From Dysgonamonadaceae bacterium (GTDB lineage: Bacteria > Bacteroidota > Bacteroidia > Bacteroidales > Azobacteroidaceae), in assembly GCA_031253625.1 (NCBI GenBank), contig JAIRVZ010000075.1:47193-111192 (forward strand): 64,000 bases of DNA, read 5' to 3'. A program made the position numbers and the translations under genes. Shown here in pieces: positions 28,170-38,312 of this stretch. The notes beneath the pieces are model-generated. The model saw nothing but the letters and a program-made list of their open reading frames with translations. It was not told the origin of the DNA and did no database searches. Position 1 is the stretch's first letter. Each line of letters begins with the position of its first letter.

Positions 28170-28220
28170 GAAACATAAATAATTGATGATTGTGTAAAAA
28201 AAATGTGATAATTTAATGTG

Positions 28221-28228
28221 TACATTTG
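28221..28228 (+). promoter_or_regulatory. -7 promoter box of the susC-susD array
   Basis: TACATTTG followed by CA, 56 bp upstream of the susC ATG, matches the consensus. A second possible box, TATATTTG, is at 28146-28153 and overlaps the operator-like repeats. Confidence 0.6.
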
Positions 28229-28284
28229 CATTGTCAAATTATAGATAGTCAATAAACATATATTTATTAATTAATTGTTATAGG

Positions 28285-31200
28285 ATGAAAAAAAATGTAA
28301 GAAGAAAGTTGTTGCTGACAAAAGGACTCTTGTTTTTATGGATCTGCTTTTCAAGTTTGTCTGTGTTTGCCCAAAACACTCAAACCGTTAGAGGAACAGT
28401 GGTCGATGATAAATCAGAACCTTTAATTGGAGTCAGCGTTGTACTGAGGAATACCACTAATGGTACTACCACAGATTTCGACGGTAATTTTACACTGACG
28501 GTACCTGCCGGCAGACAGACCTTAGTAGTTTCGTACTTGGGAATGACTACACAAGATGTAGTTGTTACCGGAACTTCTCCCATTAGAGTGGTATTGAGAG
28601 AGGATTCGAAAATGCTTAGAGAAGTAGTAGTGGTCGGTTTCGGAACACAGAAAAAGGAGAGCGTGGTAGGTGCTATTACCCAAACGACAGGTAGAGTACT
28701 TGAGCGCGCCGGTGGTGTATCCGATCTTGGTCAGGCACTTACCGGTAATCTTCCGGGTGTGACAACCATGTCAACTACCGGTATGCCGGGAGGAGAAGAC
28801 CCGCAAATCGTTATTCGCGGACGCAGTACATGGAATGGAGGAGAACCATTGGTTTTGGTTGATGGTATCGAACGTCCGATGAATTCTGTGGATATCAACT
28901 CGGTGGAGACAATTTCCGTATTGAAAGATGCTTCGGCTACCGCAGTATTCGGTGTAAGAGGTGCGAATGGAGTTATTCTTATTACCACCAAACGTGGTCA
29001 GGAAGGCAAGGCGCAAATTGATTTTAACTTTAGCGCAGCCATGAAGTCGCCTTCAAGAATACCTAAAAAGTATGATTCTTATGATGCGTTGATGTACCTT
29101 AATCAAGCAATTGAAAATGAGTTGGCGCTTAACCCCGATTCATGGGGTCAAATCTATCCTTACGACGTTATTGAGAAGTTTCGCAATCGGGAAAGTGAAT
29201 ATGTCAATGAGAAGGGAGAATATGTTGATGAGTTTGGAAACTTGATGGTAGAAAGGTATCCGAATATAGATTGGAGAAAAGAGGCAATGAAAGATTTTGC
29301 CATGTCGTATAATGCGAATATGAGCATTTCGGGTGGAACAAAATATGTCAAGTACTTTGCCAACGTGGATTATCAAAGGGAAGGCGATATTTATCGCACG
29401 GTCGACAACAATCGCGGTTATGATGCCGGATATGGCTTTGACCGTTTGAATGTTCGCAGTAACCTCGACTTTTCTCTCACTCCCACAACTACCCTTAAGG
29501 TTGGTTTGTCGGGTTCGCATGGAATAAGGAAAGGTCCCGACTCGAGAGTTGTTAATTCGTATACCGCATGGACAGCTGTATATAATACTGCACCCGATGC
29601 TATGTATCCTCGCTACAGCGACGAACACTATCCCAACGGAGTATGGGGATATCATAACCCTGATTCTAAAACCGGATCAAATCAAAATCCACTGTCGACT
29701 AACAGTACCAGAGGTATCGAATATACAACTATCGACCGTATCAATACCGACTTTACGTTGATTCAGGATCTTGGCAAGTTGTTGAAAGGTTTGAGTGCCA
29801 ATGTTAAGTTAGCGTACGATAACCAATATCAGGAAATAGAAAGAGGCGTTAATGATATGTGGGTAAGTGATTATGAAATGAAATATATCTGGGCGAAAAC
29901 AGGTGAGGTTAACTTGGAACGATTCTACACTCCCGATATTAATGGGTTTGGCTTTCAGGAATCGGTAGGATGGAACTCAAGAGGAGGAAGAATAGACGAA
30001 AATAGCGTTTTCCGCAAATTGTACTATTCAGCTCAACTCGACTATGCCAATACTTTCGCTAATAAACACAACGTAACGCTTATGGGTAACTTTAGCCGAC
30101 AAGAGCATACTACAGGAAGTTTTAATCCATATCATCGCGAAGACTGGGTATTTCGTGTTACTTACGACTTTGCAAGAAGATACTTGATAGAATACAACGG
30201 TTCGTATAACGGCTCGGATATTTTTTCTCGCGAAAATCGTTTTGTTTTCTTTCAATCGGGAGCATTGGGCTGGAATGTTTCGGAAGAACCATTTATCAAA
30301 AACCTGAAGTTAAACTGGTTGGATATGTTTAAGCTAAGGGCTTCATACGGTAAGATAGGCGATGATCAGATTCCCTCTGTTCGGGATAGAAATCGTTTCC
30401 CATACATGACTTCGTGGCAGATGAGAAGCTTTGGTTTCAGACAGACCATTTGGGCTGAAAACACAGGTACCTCACCCTACGATCTTTATTACGAAGCTAC
30501 TGTGGGTAACTACGATCTTCAGTGGGAAACCATCGAAAAATTCAATTTTGGTATTGATTATTCGTTCCTTAACAGTTTAATCAGCGGAAACGTTGATATA
30601 TTCAAAGACAAGCGTCGCAATGTATTTGTATATGGTAACGATCGTGCCGTACCATCATATTTCGGAGCAGCAGCACCCAATGCAAATTTGGGAGCTACAG
30701 ATGTAGGAGGTTTGGAAGTGGAATTGCGTTTCAATAAATCTATCAATAAAAACCTCCGCTTATGGAGTAATTGGGCGTATACATACGCTAAAGATAAGGT
30801 TTTAGAGAGAGATGACCCGGAGTTGTTGCCCGATTACAGGAAACAGGCAGGTTATGCCATTGGTCAGGGAAAATATTATGTAAATACGGGGTATATCAAC
30901 AACTGGGATGAATACTATGGTAGTACGGCACACGATGCTTCAGACGGTGCGCGCACTCCTGGTAGCTATATTATATTAGATTACGATGCCGATGGAGTGA
31001 TTTCTCAGGATGACCGGATTCCATATTCATTTTCACGGATACCGCAGAATACTTTCAATGCTACTTTCGGTGTTGACTACAAGGGATGGAATTTCTTCAT
31101 TCAGTTCTATGGTGTAAACAACGTTATACGCGATATATCTTATATAAGTCTTGAAAACAAAACCCGTCATACTGTATATGAATATCAAGGTAGCTATTGG

Positions 31201-31521
31201 TCGAAAGACAATATGAATGCTGATTCGCCAAAACTTGTCTATCAAGCTACACAGAGTGGTTATGCAGAAAGTACTCGCTATTGCTTTGATGCTTCTTATT
31301 TAAGGCTGAAAAATATTGAATTGGGTTACACTTTTACCGATGCTCACAAATGGATGCATTCCGCAGGTATAAAAAGCCTCAAGTTGTTTGTAAATGGTAA
31401 TAACCTGTGGCTTTTATCGAAGATGCCGGATGATAGAGAGACGAATGGTGATACCCCGACTCATCAAGGTGCGTATCCGACGATGAAACGTGTAAACTTC
31501 GGTTTGAGATTGTCACTATAA
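28285..31521 (+). CDS. SusC-family TonB-dependent outer-membrane receptor (first of two)
   Basis: Imports oligosaccharides across the outer membrane with TonB energy. 1078 residues: signal peptide (LFLWICFSSLSVFAQ), a carboxypeptidase-regulatory-like domain at about 33-112 (TVRGTVVDDKSEPLIGVSVVL), then the plug from about 113. The plug has the usual EVVVVGFGTQKKESVVGAI and VLVDGIERPMNSVDINSVETI motifs. The 22-strand barrel ends in an aromatic-poor but normal RVNFGLRLSL tail. susD follows after 22 bp. It has the full domain set, unlike the second SusC at 33567. Substrate is inferred to be a xylan-derived oligosaccharide from the neighbouring GH43 gene. Confidence 0.95.
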   Translation: MKKNVRRKLLLTKGLLFLWICFSSLSVFAQNTQTVRGTVVDDKSEPLIGVSVVLRNTTNGTTTDFDGNFTLTVPAGRQTLVVSYLGMTTQDVVVTGTSPIRVVLREDSKMLREVVVVGFGTQKKESVVGAITQTTGRVLERAGGVSDLGQALTGNLPGVTTMSTTGMPGGEDPQIVIRGRSTWNGGEPLVLVDGIERPMNSVDINSVETISVLKDASATAVFGVRGANGVILITTKRGQEGKAQIDFNFSAAMKSPSRIPKKYDSYDALMYLNQAIENELALNPDSWGQIYPYDVIEKFRNRESEYVNEKGEYVDEFGNLMVERYPNIDWRKEAMKDFAMSYNANMSISGGTKYVKYFANVDYQREGDIYRTVDNNRGYDAGYGFDRLNVRSNLDFSLTPTTTLKVGLSGSHGIRKGPDSRVVNSYTAWTAVYNTAPDAMYPRYSDEHYPNGVWGYHNPDSKTGSNQNPLSTNSTRGIEYTTIDRINTDFTLIQDLGKLLKGLSANVKLAYDNQYQEIERGVNDMWVSDYEMKYIWAKTGEVNLERFYTPDINGFGFQESVGWNSRGGRIDENSVFRKLYYSAQLDYANTFANKHNVTLMGNFSRQEHTTGSFNPYHREDWVFRVTYDFARRYLIEYNGSYNGSDIFSRENRFVFFQSGALGWNVSEEPFIKNLKLNWLDMFKLRASYGKIGDDQIPSVRDRNRFPYMTSWQMRSFGFRQTIWAENTGTSPYDLYYEATVGNYDLQWETIEKFNFGIDYSFLNSLISGNVDIFKDKRRNVFVYGNDRAVPSYFGAAAPNANLGATDVGGLEVELRFNKSINKNLRLWSNWAYTYAKDKVLERDDPELLPDYRKQAGYAIGQGKYYVNTGYINNWDEYYGSTAHDASDGARTPGSYIILDYDADGVISQDDRIPYSFSRIPQNTFNATFGVDYKGWNFFIQFYGVNNVIRDISYISLENKTRHTVYEYQGSYWSKDNMNADSPKLVYQATQSGYAESTRYCFDASYLRLKNIELGYTFTDAHKWMHSAGIKSLKLFVNGNNLWLLSKMPDDRETNGDTPTHQGAYPTMKRVNFGLRLSL

Positions 31522-31543
31522 TAAACATTAATATTAAGATTAT

Positions 31544-33538
31544 ATGAAAAATAGGATAAATAATTATATCATATTGTTGGGATGCATGTTGATGGTTTTA
31601 GGAAACTATTCTTGCGCCGACTATTTGGATAGAGAACCTGATACAATTCTCTCTGAAACGGAAATTTTTAAGAATTTTAAAAATGCCCAGGGGTTTACCG
31701 AAGAATTGTATATGCTTTTGCCTGATATTGCAAAACATTGGTGGGTAGCCTCGTTTAACTGGGGTGATGACGAACACATGTTGGGTGGTAGTGGCGCTAA
31801 TAGATATGTCATATATGACTTCGATCGCGGTGATTTTAGGGCGCATATTAATCGTGGTACATGTTTTCTCTACAGAAATGACTTTATTGTTTACAACTCG
31901 GGTGATAACATTGGTAGAGATGCAGGCAGGATGGGTAGATCGATTTGGCAAGGTGGATGGTATGGCATTCGTAAATGTAATTTAGGAATAAAAGCTATTG
32001 AAGATGACGGACTGATGATTGATGCTACTCAAGAAGAAAGAAATATGGTTCTCGGACAGTTGTATTTTTTCAGAGCTTTCTTCCATTTTCAAATAATGCA
32101 ATATTGGGGTCCAATGCCTTATATCGACAGAGTTTTAGGTAGTGAAAAATTTGATTTTCCTCGTGGAACTTATCGCGAATGTGCGGAAAAAGCAGGAGAC
32201 GATTTTCGTAAGGCTGCGGAGTTGTTACCTCTTGATTGGGATAAAACCGAAGCGGGAAAGAGAACGGGTACAAATAATGAATTGCGCGTTAACAAGATTT
32301 GGGCGTTAGGCTTTTTGGGTAAAAATTATCTATGGGCAGGTAGTCCGTTGATGGTTCATGGCGCCGGAGGTCCCAAAACTTACGATGTCGAGTTTTGTGA
32401 AAAAGCCGCTGCTGCATTTGCCGAACTTATCGACCATGTAGATTATAAAAGAGATACGAAATACTCGTTAGTTGATTTTAGAGATTATAACAAACTCTTT
32501 TACTCTTTTGGCGATGGTTGGAGGATTCCCGGAGATAAAGAGGCAATCATGCGCAGTCCGAGTTATGAGGGAAATTCACGTTGGAGACAAAGTTGTTCGT
32601 ACTATCCGGCGATAATACAATCAAATGGAGACCCCGAGAGATTATTTCCGGCAGCAAACTATGTCAATTTCTTTGGCATGAAAAATGGTTTGCCGATAAA
32701 ACAAGATGATAGCAAAATGAACGCTGCCGGAATCGTTCCATACGATCTGAGTTCAGGATTTGATCCGAGTCAACCGTGGAAAGACCGTGACCCGCGTTTC
32801 TACTATAACTTTGTTTTTGATGGAACTAAAGTGATTAATGCTGAGTTAGGTAGGCGAGAAAATCTTAGATTTGCCAGACTGTTTTCAGATGGAGAATATC
32901 GTTCACCTCAAGGTAACTCTTCTCCTAACGAAACGGGATATTGTCTTACGAAATTCATTCCACTTACACAGAACTCTTTTGACACAGGGAGTGATGATTA
33001 TGGAAATAGTTTATGTATTATGCTGAGTTGGCTTCGTTTGGCAGATGTTTATCTGATGTATGCTGAAGCAGCAGCGCAGGCTTATGGTGGTGCTAATGGT
33101 AAAGACCCTTCTATAACTTTAACTGCCGTTGGCGCTATTAACAAGATTCGTGACAGGGCGGGTGTTGGTCATGTTGATGCTAAGTTCCTCGGTTCGTTAG
33201 GCGAATTTATGAAAGAAGTTCGCAGAGAACGTGCCGTAGAACTTGCTTTTGAAGGACATCGTTTCACCGACTTGCGTCGTTGGCTGCTCCTTGCAGAAAA
33301 ACCTTATACCGTTAAGACAAGCCAGGAGTTTAACCGCATTGGTAAGTATGCTGAATTGGATCCGGCTAAATATGATCCGGCTAAAGATCCGAATTATAAC
33401 CCATTAGAAAACGAAGTAGGCAATTTCAGTGAAAAAGTCCTTTTTGATCGTAAATTTGATGAAAAGCATTATTGGTTACCAATTAATACCGGTGATGTTT
33501 ATCTGTATAAAGATTTTCCTCAAAATCCGGGTTGGTAA
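31544..33538 (+). CDS. SusD/RagB-family surface glycan-binding lipoprotein (first)
   Basis: Lid-like partner of the upstream SusC. 664 residues with a lipobox (VLGNYSCADYLDREP), where YLDREP is typical of the mature SusD N-terminus. TPR-like helices follow (GQLYFFRAFFHFQIMQYWGPMPYIDRV). The C-terminal RagB motif is present (VRRERAVELAFEGHRFTDLRRW). Long for the family (usually about 500-600), with extra loops in the 270-480 region. Confidence 0.94.
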   Translation: MKNRINNYIILLGCMLMVLGNYSCADYLDREPDTILSETEIFKNFKNAQGFTEELYMLLPDIAKHWWVASFNWGDDEHMLGGSGANRYVIYDFDRGDFRAHINRGTCFLYRNDFIVYNSGDNIGRDAGRMGRSIWQGGWYGIRKCNLGIKAIEDDGLMIDATQEERNMVLGQLYFFRAFFHFQIMQYWGPMPYIDRVLGSEKFDFPRGTYRECAEKAGDDFRKAAELLPLDWDKTEAGKRTGTNNELRVNKIWALGFLGKNYLWAGSPLMVHGAGGPKTYDVEFCEKAAAAFAELIDHVDYKRDTKYSLVDFRDYNKLFYSFGDGWRIPGDKEAIMRSPSYEGNSRWRQSCSYYPAIIQSNGDPERLFPAANYVNFFGMKNGLPIKQDDSKMNAAGIVPYDLSSGFDPSQPWKDRDPRFYYNFVFDGTKVINAELGRRENLRFARLFSDGEYRSPQGNSSPNETGYCLTKFIPLTQNSFDTGSDDYGNSLCIMLSWLRLADVYLMYAEAAAQAYGGANGKDPSITLTAVGAINKIRDRAGVGHVDAKFLGSLGEFMKEVRRERAVELAFEGHRFTDLRRWLLLAEKPYTVKTSQEFNRIGKYAELDPAKYDPAKDPNYNPLENEVGNFSEKVLFDRKFDEKHYWLPINTGDVYLYKDFPQNPGW

Positions 33539-33566
33539 TAATTTGATAACATTAAAAACATAATGA

Positions 33567-36449
33567 ATGATGATACAAAATCAGAAAATTATAGCAATCC
33601 TGTTTAGTGCCGTTTTAGCGTTTATTCCGCTTAGTGTAGTTGCACAACAGGAAATAGATGAGAATTCTTTGGAAGTTGAAAACAGCACCGGTAGTCTGGT
33701 TAAAGTAGCTTTTCGTACAATGGAGCAACAAGAACTGCTTGGCGGTGTTTCTGTAGTCAATTTTGAAGATGTACAGGCAAAGGCTTACAGACCGAGTTGG
33801 AGCTATTTATATTTAGAATCTATGGTTAGTGGTCTTGGCAATGGTATTTGGGGAATGGGAGATATGTTGATAGTTGTGGATGGGATACCCCGTGACGCAG
33901 AAAATGTGCATCCTTCCGAAGTTGAACAGATTACTGTTTTGAAAGGAGCGGCAGCTATAGCTCTTTATGGTAGCCGTGCAGCCAATGGTGTGGTACAAAT
34001 CACGACCAAGCGTGGTGCTGTGGGCGACATGAGAGTAAGTGTTCGTGTCAATACGGGTTTTCATGTTCCTAAAAGTTTACCGAAATATTTGGGTTCAGCC
34101 GAATATATGGAACTCTACAATGAGGCGCGTATTAACGATCGTATGCCGGTATCTTTTACGGAAGAAACTATAGAAAACTACAGATCCGGTGTAAATCCGT
34201 ATCGCTATCCCGATTTGGACCTTTATGGTTCGGATTACTTGAGAAAAACTTACAATCGCTCGGAAGCAATTGCCGAAATAACCGGTGGAAATGAGTATGC
34301 GAAATACTATACCTCGATGGGTTATTACCGCGAAGGTTCGATGCTGAAAGTGGGTGATACCAAAAACGATAATACCAATCGTATGTTCGTACGCGGTAAT
34401 GTGGATATGAAACTTCACAGATTGGTAACTGCTAATGTGGATGTGAGTGCAACTTTCAATAATTCCTCTGAGACTAATTTCTTTAATGGAGTTGATAGGG
34501 ATGGAAATAGAATAAGAACAAATTATTGGGAAAGAGCGGCAAATCTACGCCCCCATCGTATCTCACCATTGATACCAAGAGATCTTGTAATTATCGCTGA
34601 CGAAGAAGATCCGTTGTATGGTATGCTTATGGCAAGCAATGTTATTGGCGGAAAATATTTCCTGGGAGGTACGCAATTAGACCCTACCAATCCGATAGCA
34701 GATGCGTATGCAGCAGGTACCGGGAGATACGTCAGCAGACAATTCCAGTTTAACGGAGGTGTGAATTTCGATCTTCAAAATATAGCAGAAGGATTGTTTT
34801 TCAGAGGAAAATACGGTGTGGACTATGCTACGACTTATAGAGACGCGTTTAGCAACTTTTATTCAACGTATACGCCTACATGGACTCCCACTGATTCGAT
34901 AAGTAACTTAGTACAGAATGGGAGAGACAGTAGAGACGGAGTGCAATACGTTTCAGAAGCCACATACCGGTTGACCACCTTTATCTCAGGACAATTCGAC
35001 TATACGAGAGAGTTTGAAGGAGGACATAACATTTTTGCGATGTTGCTGGCAAACGGATGGTTAAGAAAATTCAACGGAGAATATCAAGCCATTCAAAATG
35101 CCAATCTCGGACTTCAAATGTCGTATAATCTCAAACGTAAATATTATGTCGATTTCAGCGCTGCTGTTCCGTATTCTCCAAAAATGGCGAAAGGTAACCG
35201 CATGGCGTTTTCACCTACCGGAACTTTAGGATGGAGATTGACAAAAGAAAACTTTATGTCGAATCAGAAAGTTTTCGACGACTTGATGCTTACTGTATCC
35301 GGAGGAATCATTCATACCGATATTGACATCGTAGGTGATGGAAACGAAATGGGATACTTCCTTTACAAGCCTTTAATCGACATCAGCAGTACTGCAGGCA
35401 CTTGGACATGGGGAGGAGCTACTTCTCACCAACAGAGTGTAATATCATTCTTGCAAGCAGGTAATCCGGATCTCAGATTTATAAAACGCAAAGAAATCAA
35501 TGCCGGTTTGAGAGGTTCGCTGTTGGATAAAACGATTACTTTTGATGTAAATTATTTCAATATCAGAATGGACGGAGGTCTTGTGCGTCCGGTAACTTAT
35601 CCAAGCTATTTTACACAAGTTTCTCAGACATCCTCCTTTGTTCCTTATATAAATTATGATATTGACGATAGACAAGGTGTAGACTTTAGCGTGAACTTCA
35701 ACAAAAAGTTTAACGAGGTTTTCTTTTCTCTTGGCGTAAACGGAATGTTTAAAGCAGATGAGGCTATAAAGAGAAGTGAAATTTGGAATGATGACTACCA
35801 ATATAGAGTGGGACATAGGTTAAATCAAATTTGGGGATTGGAATGTTTGGGATTCTTCCAGGATCAGGCTGAAATTGACGATCCACTTACTCCACGACAA
35901 ATTTGGGCACCAGTACCGGGAGACCTCAAATATAAGGATCAAAATGGCGACGGTGTGATTGATGGTAACGACGAAGTATATCTTGGCAGTTATAACAGCA
36001 ATACTGTTTTGGGACTTAATTTTACCGTAAAATGGAAAGGATTTACATTCTTTGCCTTGGGAACCGGCTATTTTGGAGGACTTGGATTGAAGAACAACAG
36101 TTATTACTGGTCGGGACTAGGAGATAGAAAATATTCGGAAGTAGTGCGCGACCGTTGGACGGAAGATACCAAAGAAACTGCAACTTATCCGCGTTTGACT
36201 ACAACTAACGGTGACAACAGTTTCCGTAATTCGGATTTTTGGCTTTACAAAACAGACCGATTCAACCTATCGTTGGTACAAATTACTTATGATATACCGG
36301 TTAAGTCAAGTATTCTTAAGGATTTGAGCGTGTATGTAGGAGGTTATAATCTGCTGACTATAGCAAAAGAGCGCGAATATATGGAAATGGCTGTTGGAAG
36401 TGCTCCGAATACTCGGTTTTACAATTTAGGACTTAAAGCAACTTTTTAA
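33567..36449 (+). CDS. SusC-like TonB-dependent receptor lacking the N-terminal regulatory domain (second)
   Basis: 960 residues. After a signal peptide (ILFSAVLAFIPLSVVAQ) there is only a short 50-residue segment before the plug. The usual carboxypeptidase-like beta-sandwich (VxGxVxDxxGxPLxGV pattern) is absent. Plug motifs are present: DMLIVVDGIPRDAENVHPSEVE and LYGSRAANGVVQITTKRG. The barrel ends with NTRFYNLGLKATF, a normal aromatic C-terminus. It begins 28 bp after susD1 and ends at the base before the ATG codons of the second susD. A specialised or auxiliary transporter of the same regulon is inferred. Confidence 0.9.
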   Translation: MMIQNQKIIAILFSAVLAFIPLSVVAQQEIDENSLEVENSTGSLVKVAFRTMEQQELLGGVSVVNFEDVQAKAYRPSWSYLYLESMVSGLGNGIWGMGDMLIVVDGIPRDAENVHPSEVEQITVLKGAAAIALYGSRAANGVVQITTKRGAVGDMRVSVRVNTGFHVPKSLPKYLGSAEYMELYNEARINDRMPVSFTEETIENYRSGVNPYRYPDLDLYGSDYLRKTYNRSEAIAEITGGNEYAKYYTSMGYYREGSMLKVGDTKNDNTNRMFVRGNVDMKLHRLVTANVDVSATFNNSSETNFFNGVDRDGNRIRTNYWERAANLRPHRISPLIPRDLVIIADEEDPLYGMLMASNVIGGKYFLGGTQLDPTNPIADAYAAGTGRYVSRQFQFNGGVNFDLQNIAEGLFFRGKYGVDYATTYRDAFSNFYSTYTPTWTPTDSISNLVQNGRDSRDGVQYVSEATYRLTTFISGQFDYTREFEGGHNIFAMLLANGWLRKFNGEYQAIQNANLGLQMSYNLKRKYYVDFSAAVPYSPKMAKGNRMAFSPTGTLGWRLTKENFMSNQKVFDDLMLTVSGGIIHTDIDIVGDGNEMGYFLYKPLIDISSTAGTWTWGGATSHQQSVISFLQAGNPDLRFIKRKEINAGLRGSLLDKTITFDVNYFNIRMDGGLVRPVTYPSYFTQVSQTSSFVPYINYDIDDRQGVDFSVNFNKKFNEVFFSLGVNGMFKADEAIKRSEIWNDDYQYRVGHRLNQIWGLECLGFFQDQAEIDDPLTPRQIWAPVPGDLKYKDQNGDGVIDGNDEVYLGSYNSNTVLGLNFTVKWKGFTFFALGTGYFGGLGLKNNSYYWSGLGDRKYSEVVRDRWTEDTKETATYPRLTTTNGDNSFRNSDFWLYKTDRFNLSLVQITYDIPVKSSILKDLSVYVGGYNLLTIAKEREYMEMAVGSAPNTRFYNLGLKATF

Positions 36450-36488
36450 ATGATAATAAATATGATACATTATAAAAAATATTTAAAC

Positions 36489-38285
36489 ATGAAGAAAAGC
36501 ATCATATTGTTAATGTTTCTTCCGGTTCTTTTTGGCTGCTCAGAAATGTTTGAACCGGCACTTGAGAATCACAAAGACATAGAAGATTTGACAAATGATT
36601 CTAAATATGCTCAGCGAATTTTGGGGCATGCTTATTTGGGTAATCCGCTGCGGAATTGGTCGTTTAATGACGTTGCTACCGATGATGCTGTTTCTAATGA
36701 TCCCGTCAGTAATTATATGCGGATGGCTATCGGACAATGGAGAGCAGACAACAGCCCGATGAACAATAACTGGGCAGACAGACGCGGTTCGATTCAGTAT
36801 ATTAATATCTTCCTCAGTATTCTTGATTCCGTAAAATTTGATCTCGATCCAAGAATTAACAATATGCTTATAGATCGTATGAGGGGAGATGCTTGCGGAA
36901 TGCGTGCCTTGTTTATGTACCATCTGCTCTTGGAACATGCAGGTTGGACGGATGATGGCCAACTGTTGGGAATTCCTATCTTGACAGAGCCGGAAGATTC
37001 ATATAATTCAGACTTTAACCTGCCGCGTAATACAATGGCAGAGTGTATCGAACAGATAGAAAAAGATGTAATGGTTGCTCGTGAAAATCTTCCTCGTATT
37101 TATTATACAGGTTCGACTTTACCCGCTACTGTTGTAATACCTGAAAAATATGATGGTGTTACAGGTCCGGAATTTATGCGCGTATTTAGTGCTGCCAATG
37201 CCGGAGGACGTTTGAATGCCACCATAGCAGAAGCGATTCTTGCACAGACTTACTTGTTAGCTGCAAGTCCGGCATACAGCGCAGGAACAGGCGTTACATG
37301 GGAGATGGCTGCAAAACAAATGGCAAAAGTGCTTAATGCGGGTAAAACTAATTCGCCCGACGTGATTGCTAATCCGCTTGGCGAAATTGAAGCGGCAGGT
37401 ATAGAGTGGTATACAATATCGGTGTCCGGTACGACAAATCCCAAGGAGATTCTTTGGAGAGGCGATCCTGAGAATAATGGTAGCTATGGTTTGGAAGAAT
37501 CTTATTTTCCTCCAACACTCTTTGGAAATGGACGACTCAATCCAACACAAAATTTGGTGGATGCTTTCCCGATGGCAAACGGCTATCCTATAACTGATGT
37601 TGGTAGCGGTTATAATGCGAATAATCCTTATGCAGGTCGCGACTCACGTTTGGCCAAGTATATTGTTTTGAACGGCAGTACAGCAGGACCAAGTAGTACG
37701 GTGATTAATACTACAGAAAATGGACCCGACGCTAATGCCCTCAATAGAGAACGCGGCAAATCAACACGCACCGGTTATTATATGAGGAAACATTTGATTC
37801 AGGCTGCAAATCCTGATCCATCTTCACCAAATAGAGTACCACACTACAAGGCGTATATCCGCTACACTGAATTGTTCCTCGGTTTTGCAGAAGCTGCTAA
37901 CGAAGCGTGGGGATCGACCGATGCAAAGGAGGGTTTTTCGGCTTACGATGTTGTTAAAGCCATTCGCAAAAGAGCGGGTGTTACCGGTGGTGACGCTTAT
38001 CTTGAATCCATTAAGAACGACAAGAATAAGATGCGCGAATTAATACGCAGCGAGCGTCGCTTGGAACTTTGTTTCGAAGGTCATCGTTTCTGGGATTTGC
38101 GTCGTTGGAAAGCTCCAATCACAGAGCCGGTAAGAGGTATGAGTATTGTCAGAGATGCCGGAACAAATACATACACACCGATAACAGTAGAAGAACGTGT
38201 ATTTGCCGACTATATGTATTATGGTCCTATACCCAAAAGCGAAGTGCTCAAATTTAATAACCTTGTTCAAAACAAAGGTTGGTAA
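36489..38285 (+). CDS. SusD/RagB-family lipoprotein (second)
   Basis: 598 residues; ATG 36489 gives a compact lipoprotein signal (LLMFLPVLFGCSEMFEP). In-frame ATGs at 36450 and 36462 would add a polar 13-residue leader. The helical SusD fold is supported by RMRGDACGMRALFMYHLLLEHAGW. The C-terminal ELIRSERRLELCFEGHRFWDLRRW motif is diagnostic. It pairs with the second SusC directly upstream. Confidence 0.93.
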   Translation: MKKSIILLMFLPVLFGCSEMFEPALENHKDIEDLTNDSKYAQRILGHAYLGNPLRNWSFNDVATDDAVSNDPVSNYMRMAIGQWRADNSPMNNNWADRRGSIQYINIFLSILDSVKFDLDPRINNMLIDRMRGDACGMRALFMYHLLLEHAGWTDDGQLLGIPILTEPEDSYNSDFNLPRNTMAECIEQIEKDVMVARENLPRIYYTGSTLPATVVIPEKYDGVTGPEFMRVFSAANAGGRLNATIAEAILAQTYLLAASPAYSAGTGVTWEMAAKQMAKVLNAGKTNSPDVIANPLGEIEAAGIEWYTISVSGTTNPKEILWRGDPENNGSYGLEESYFPPTLFGNGRLNPTQNLVDAFPMANGYPITDVGSGYNANNPYAGRDSRLAKYIVLNGSTAGPSSTVINTTENGPDANALNRERGKSTRTGYYMRKHLIQAANPDPSSPNRVPHYKAYIRYTELFLGFAEAANEAWGSTDAKEGFSAYDVVKAIRKRAGVTGGDAYLESIKNDKNKMRELIRSERRLELCFEGHRFWDLRRWKAPITEPVRGMSIVRDAGTNTYTPITVEERVFADYMYYGPIPKSEVLKFNNLVQNKGW

Positions 38286-38312
38286 TTATGTCAAATATAT
38301 ATTTTAGATAAA

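Noticed and set aside
29140..29655. Minus-strand open frame of 171 codons opposite susC
   Set aside because: The plus-strand SusC plug and barrel motifs are continuous here; the reverse frame has no start context or homology.
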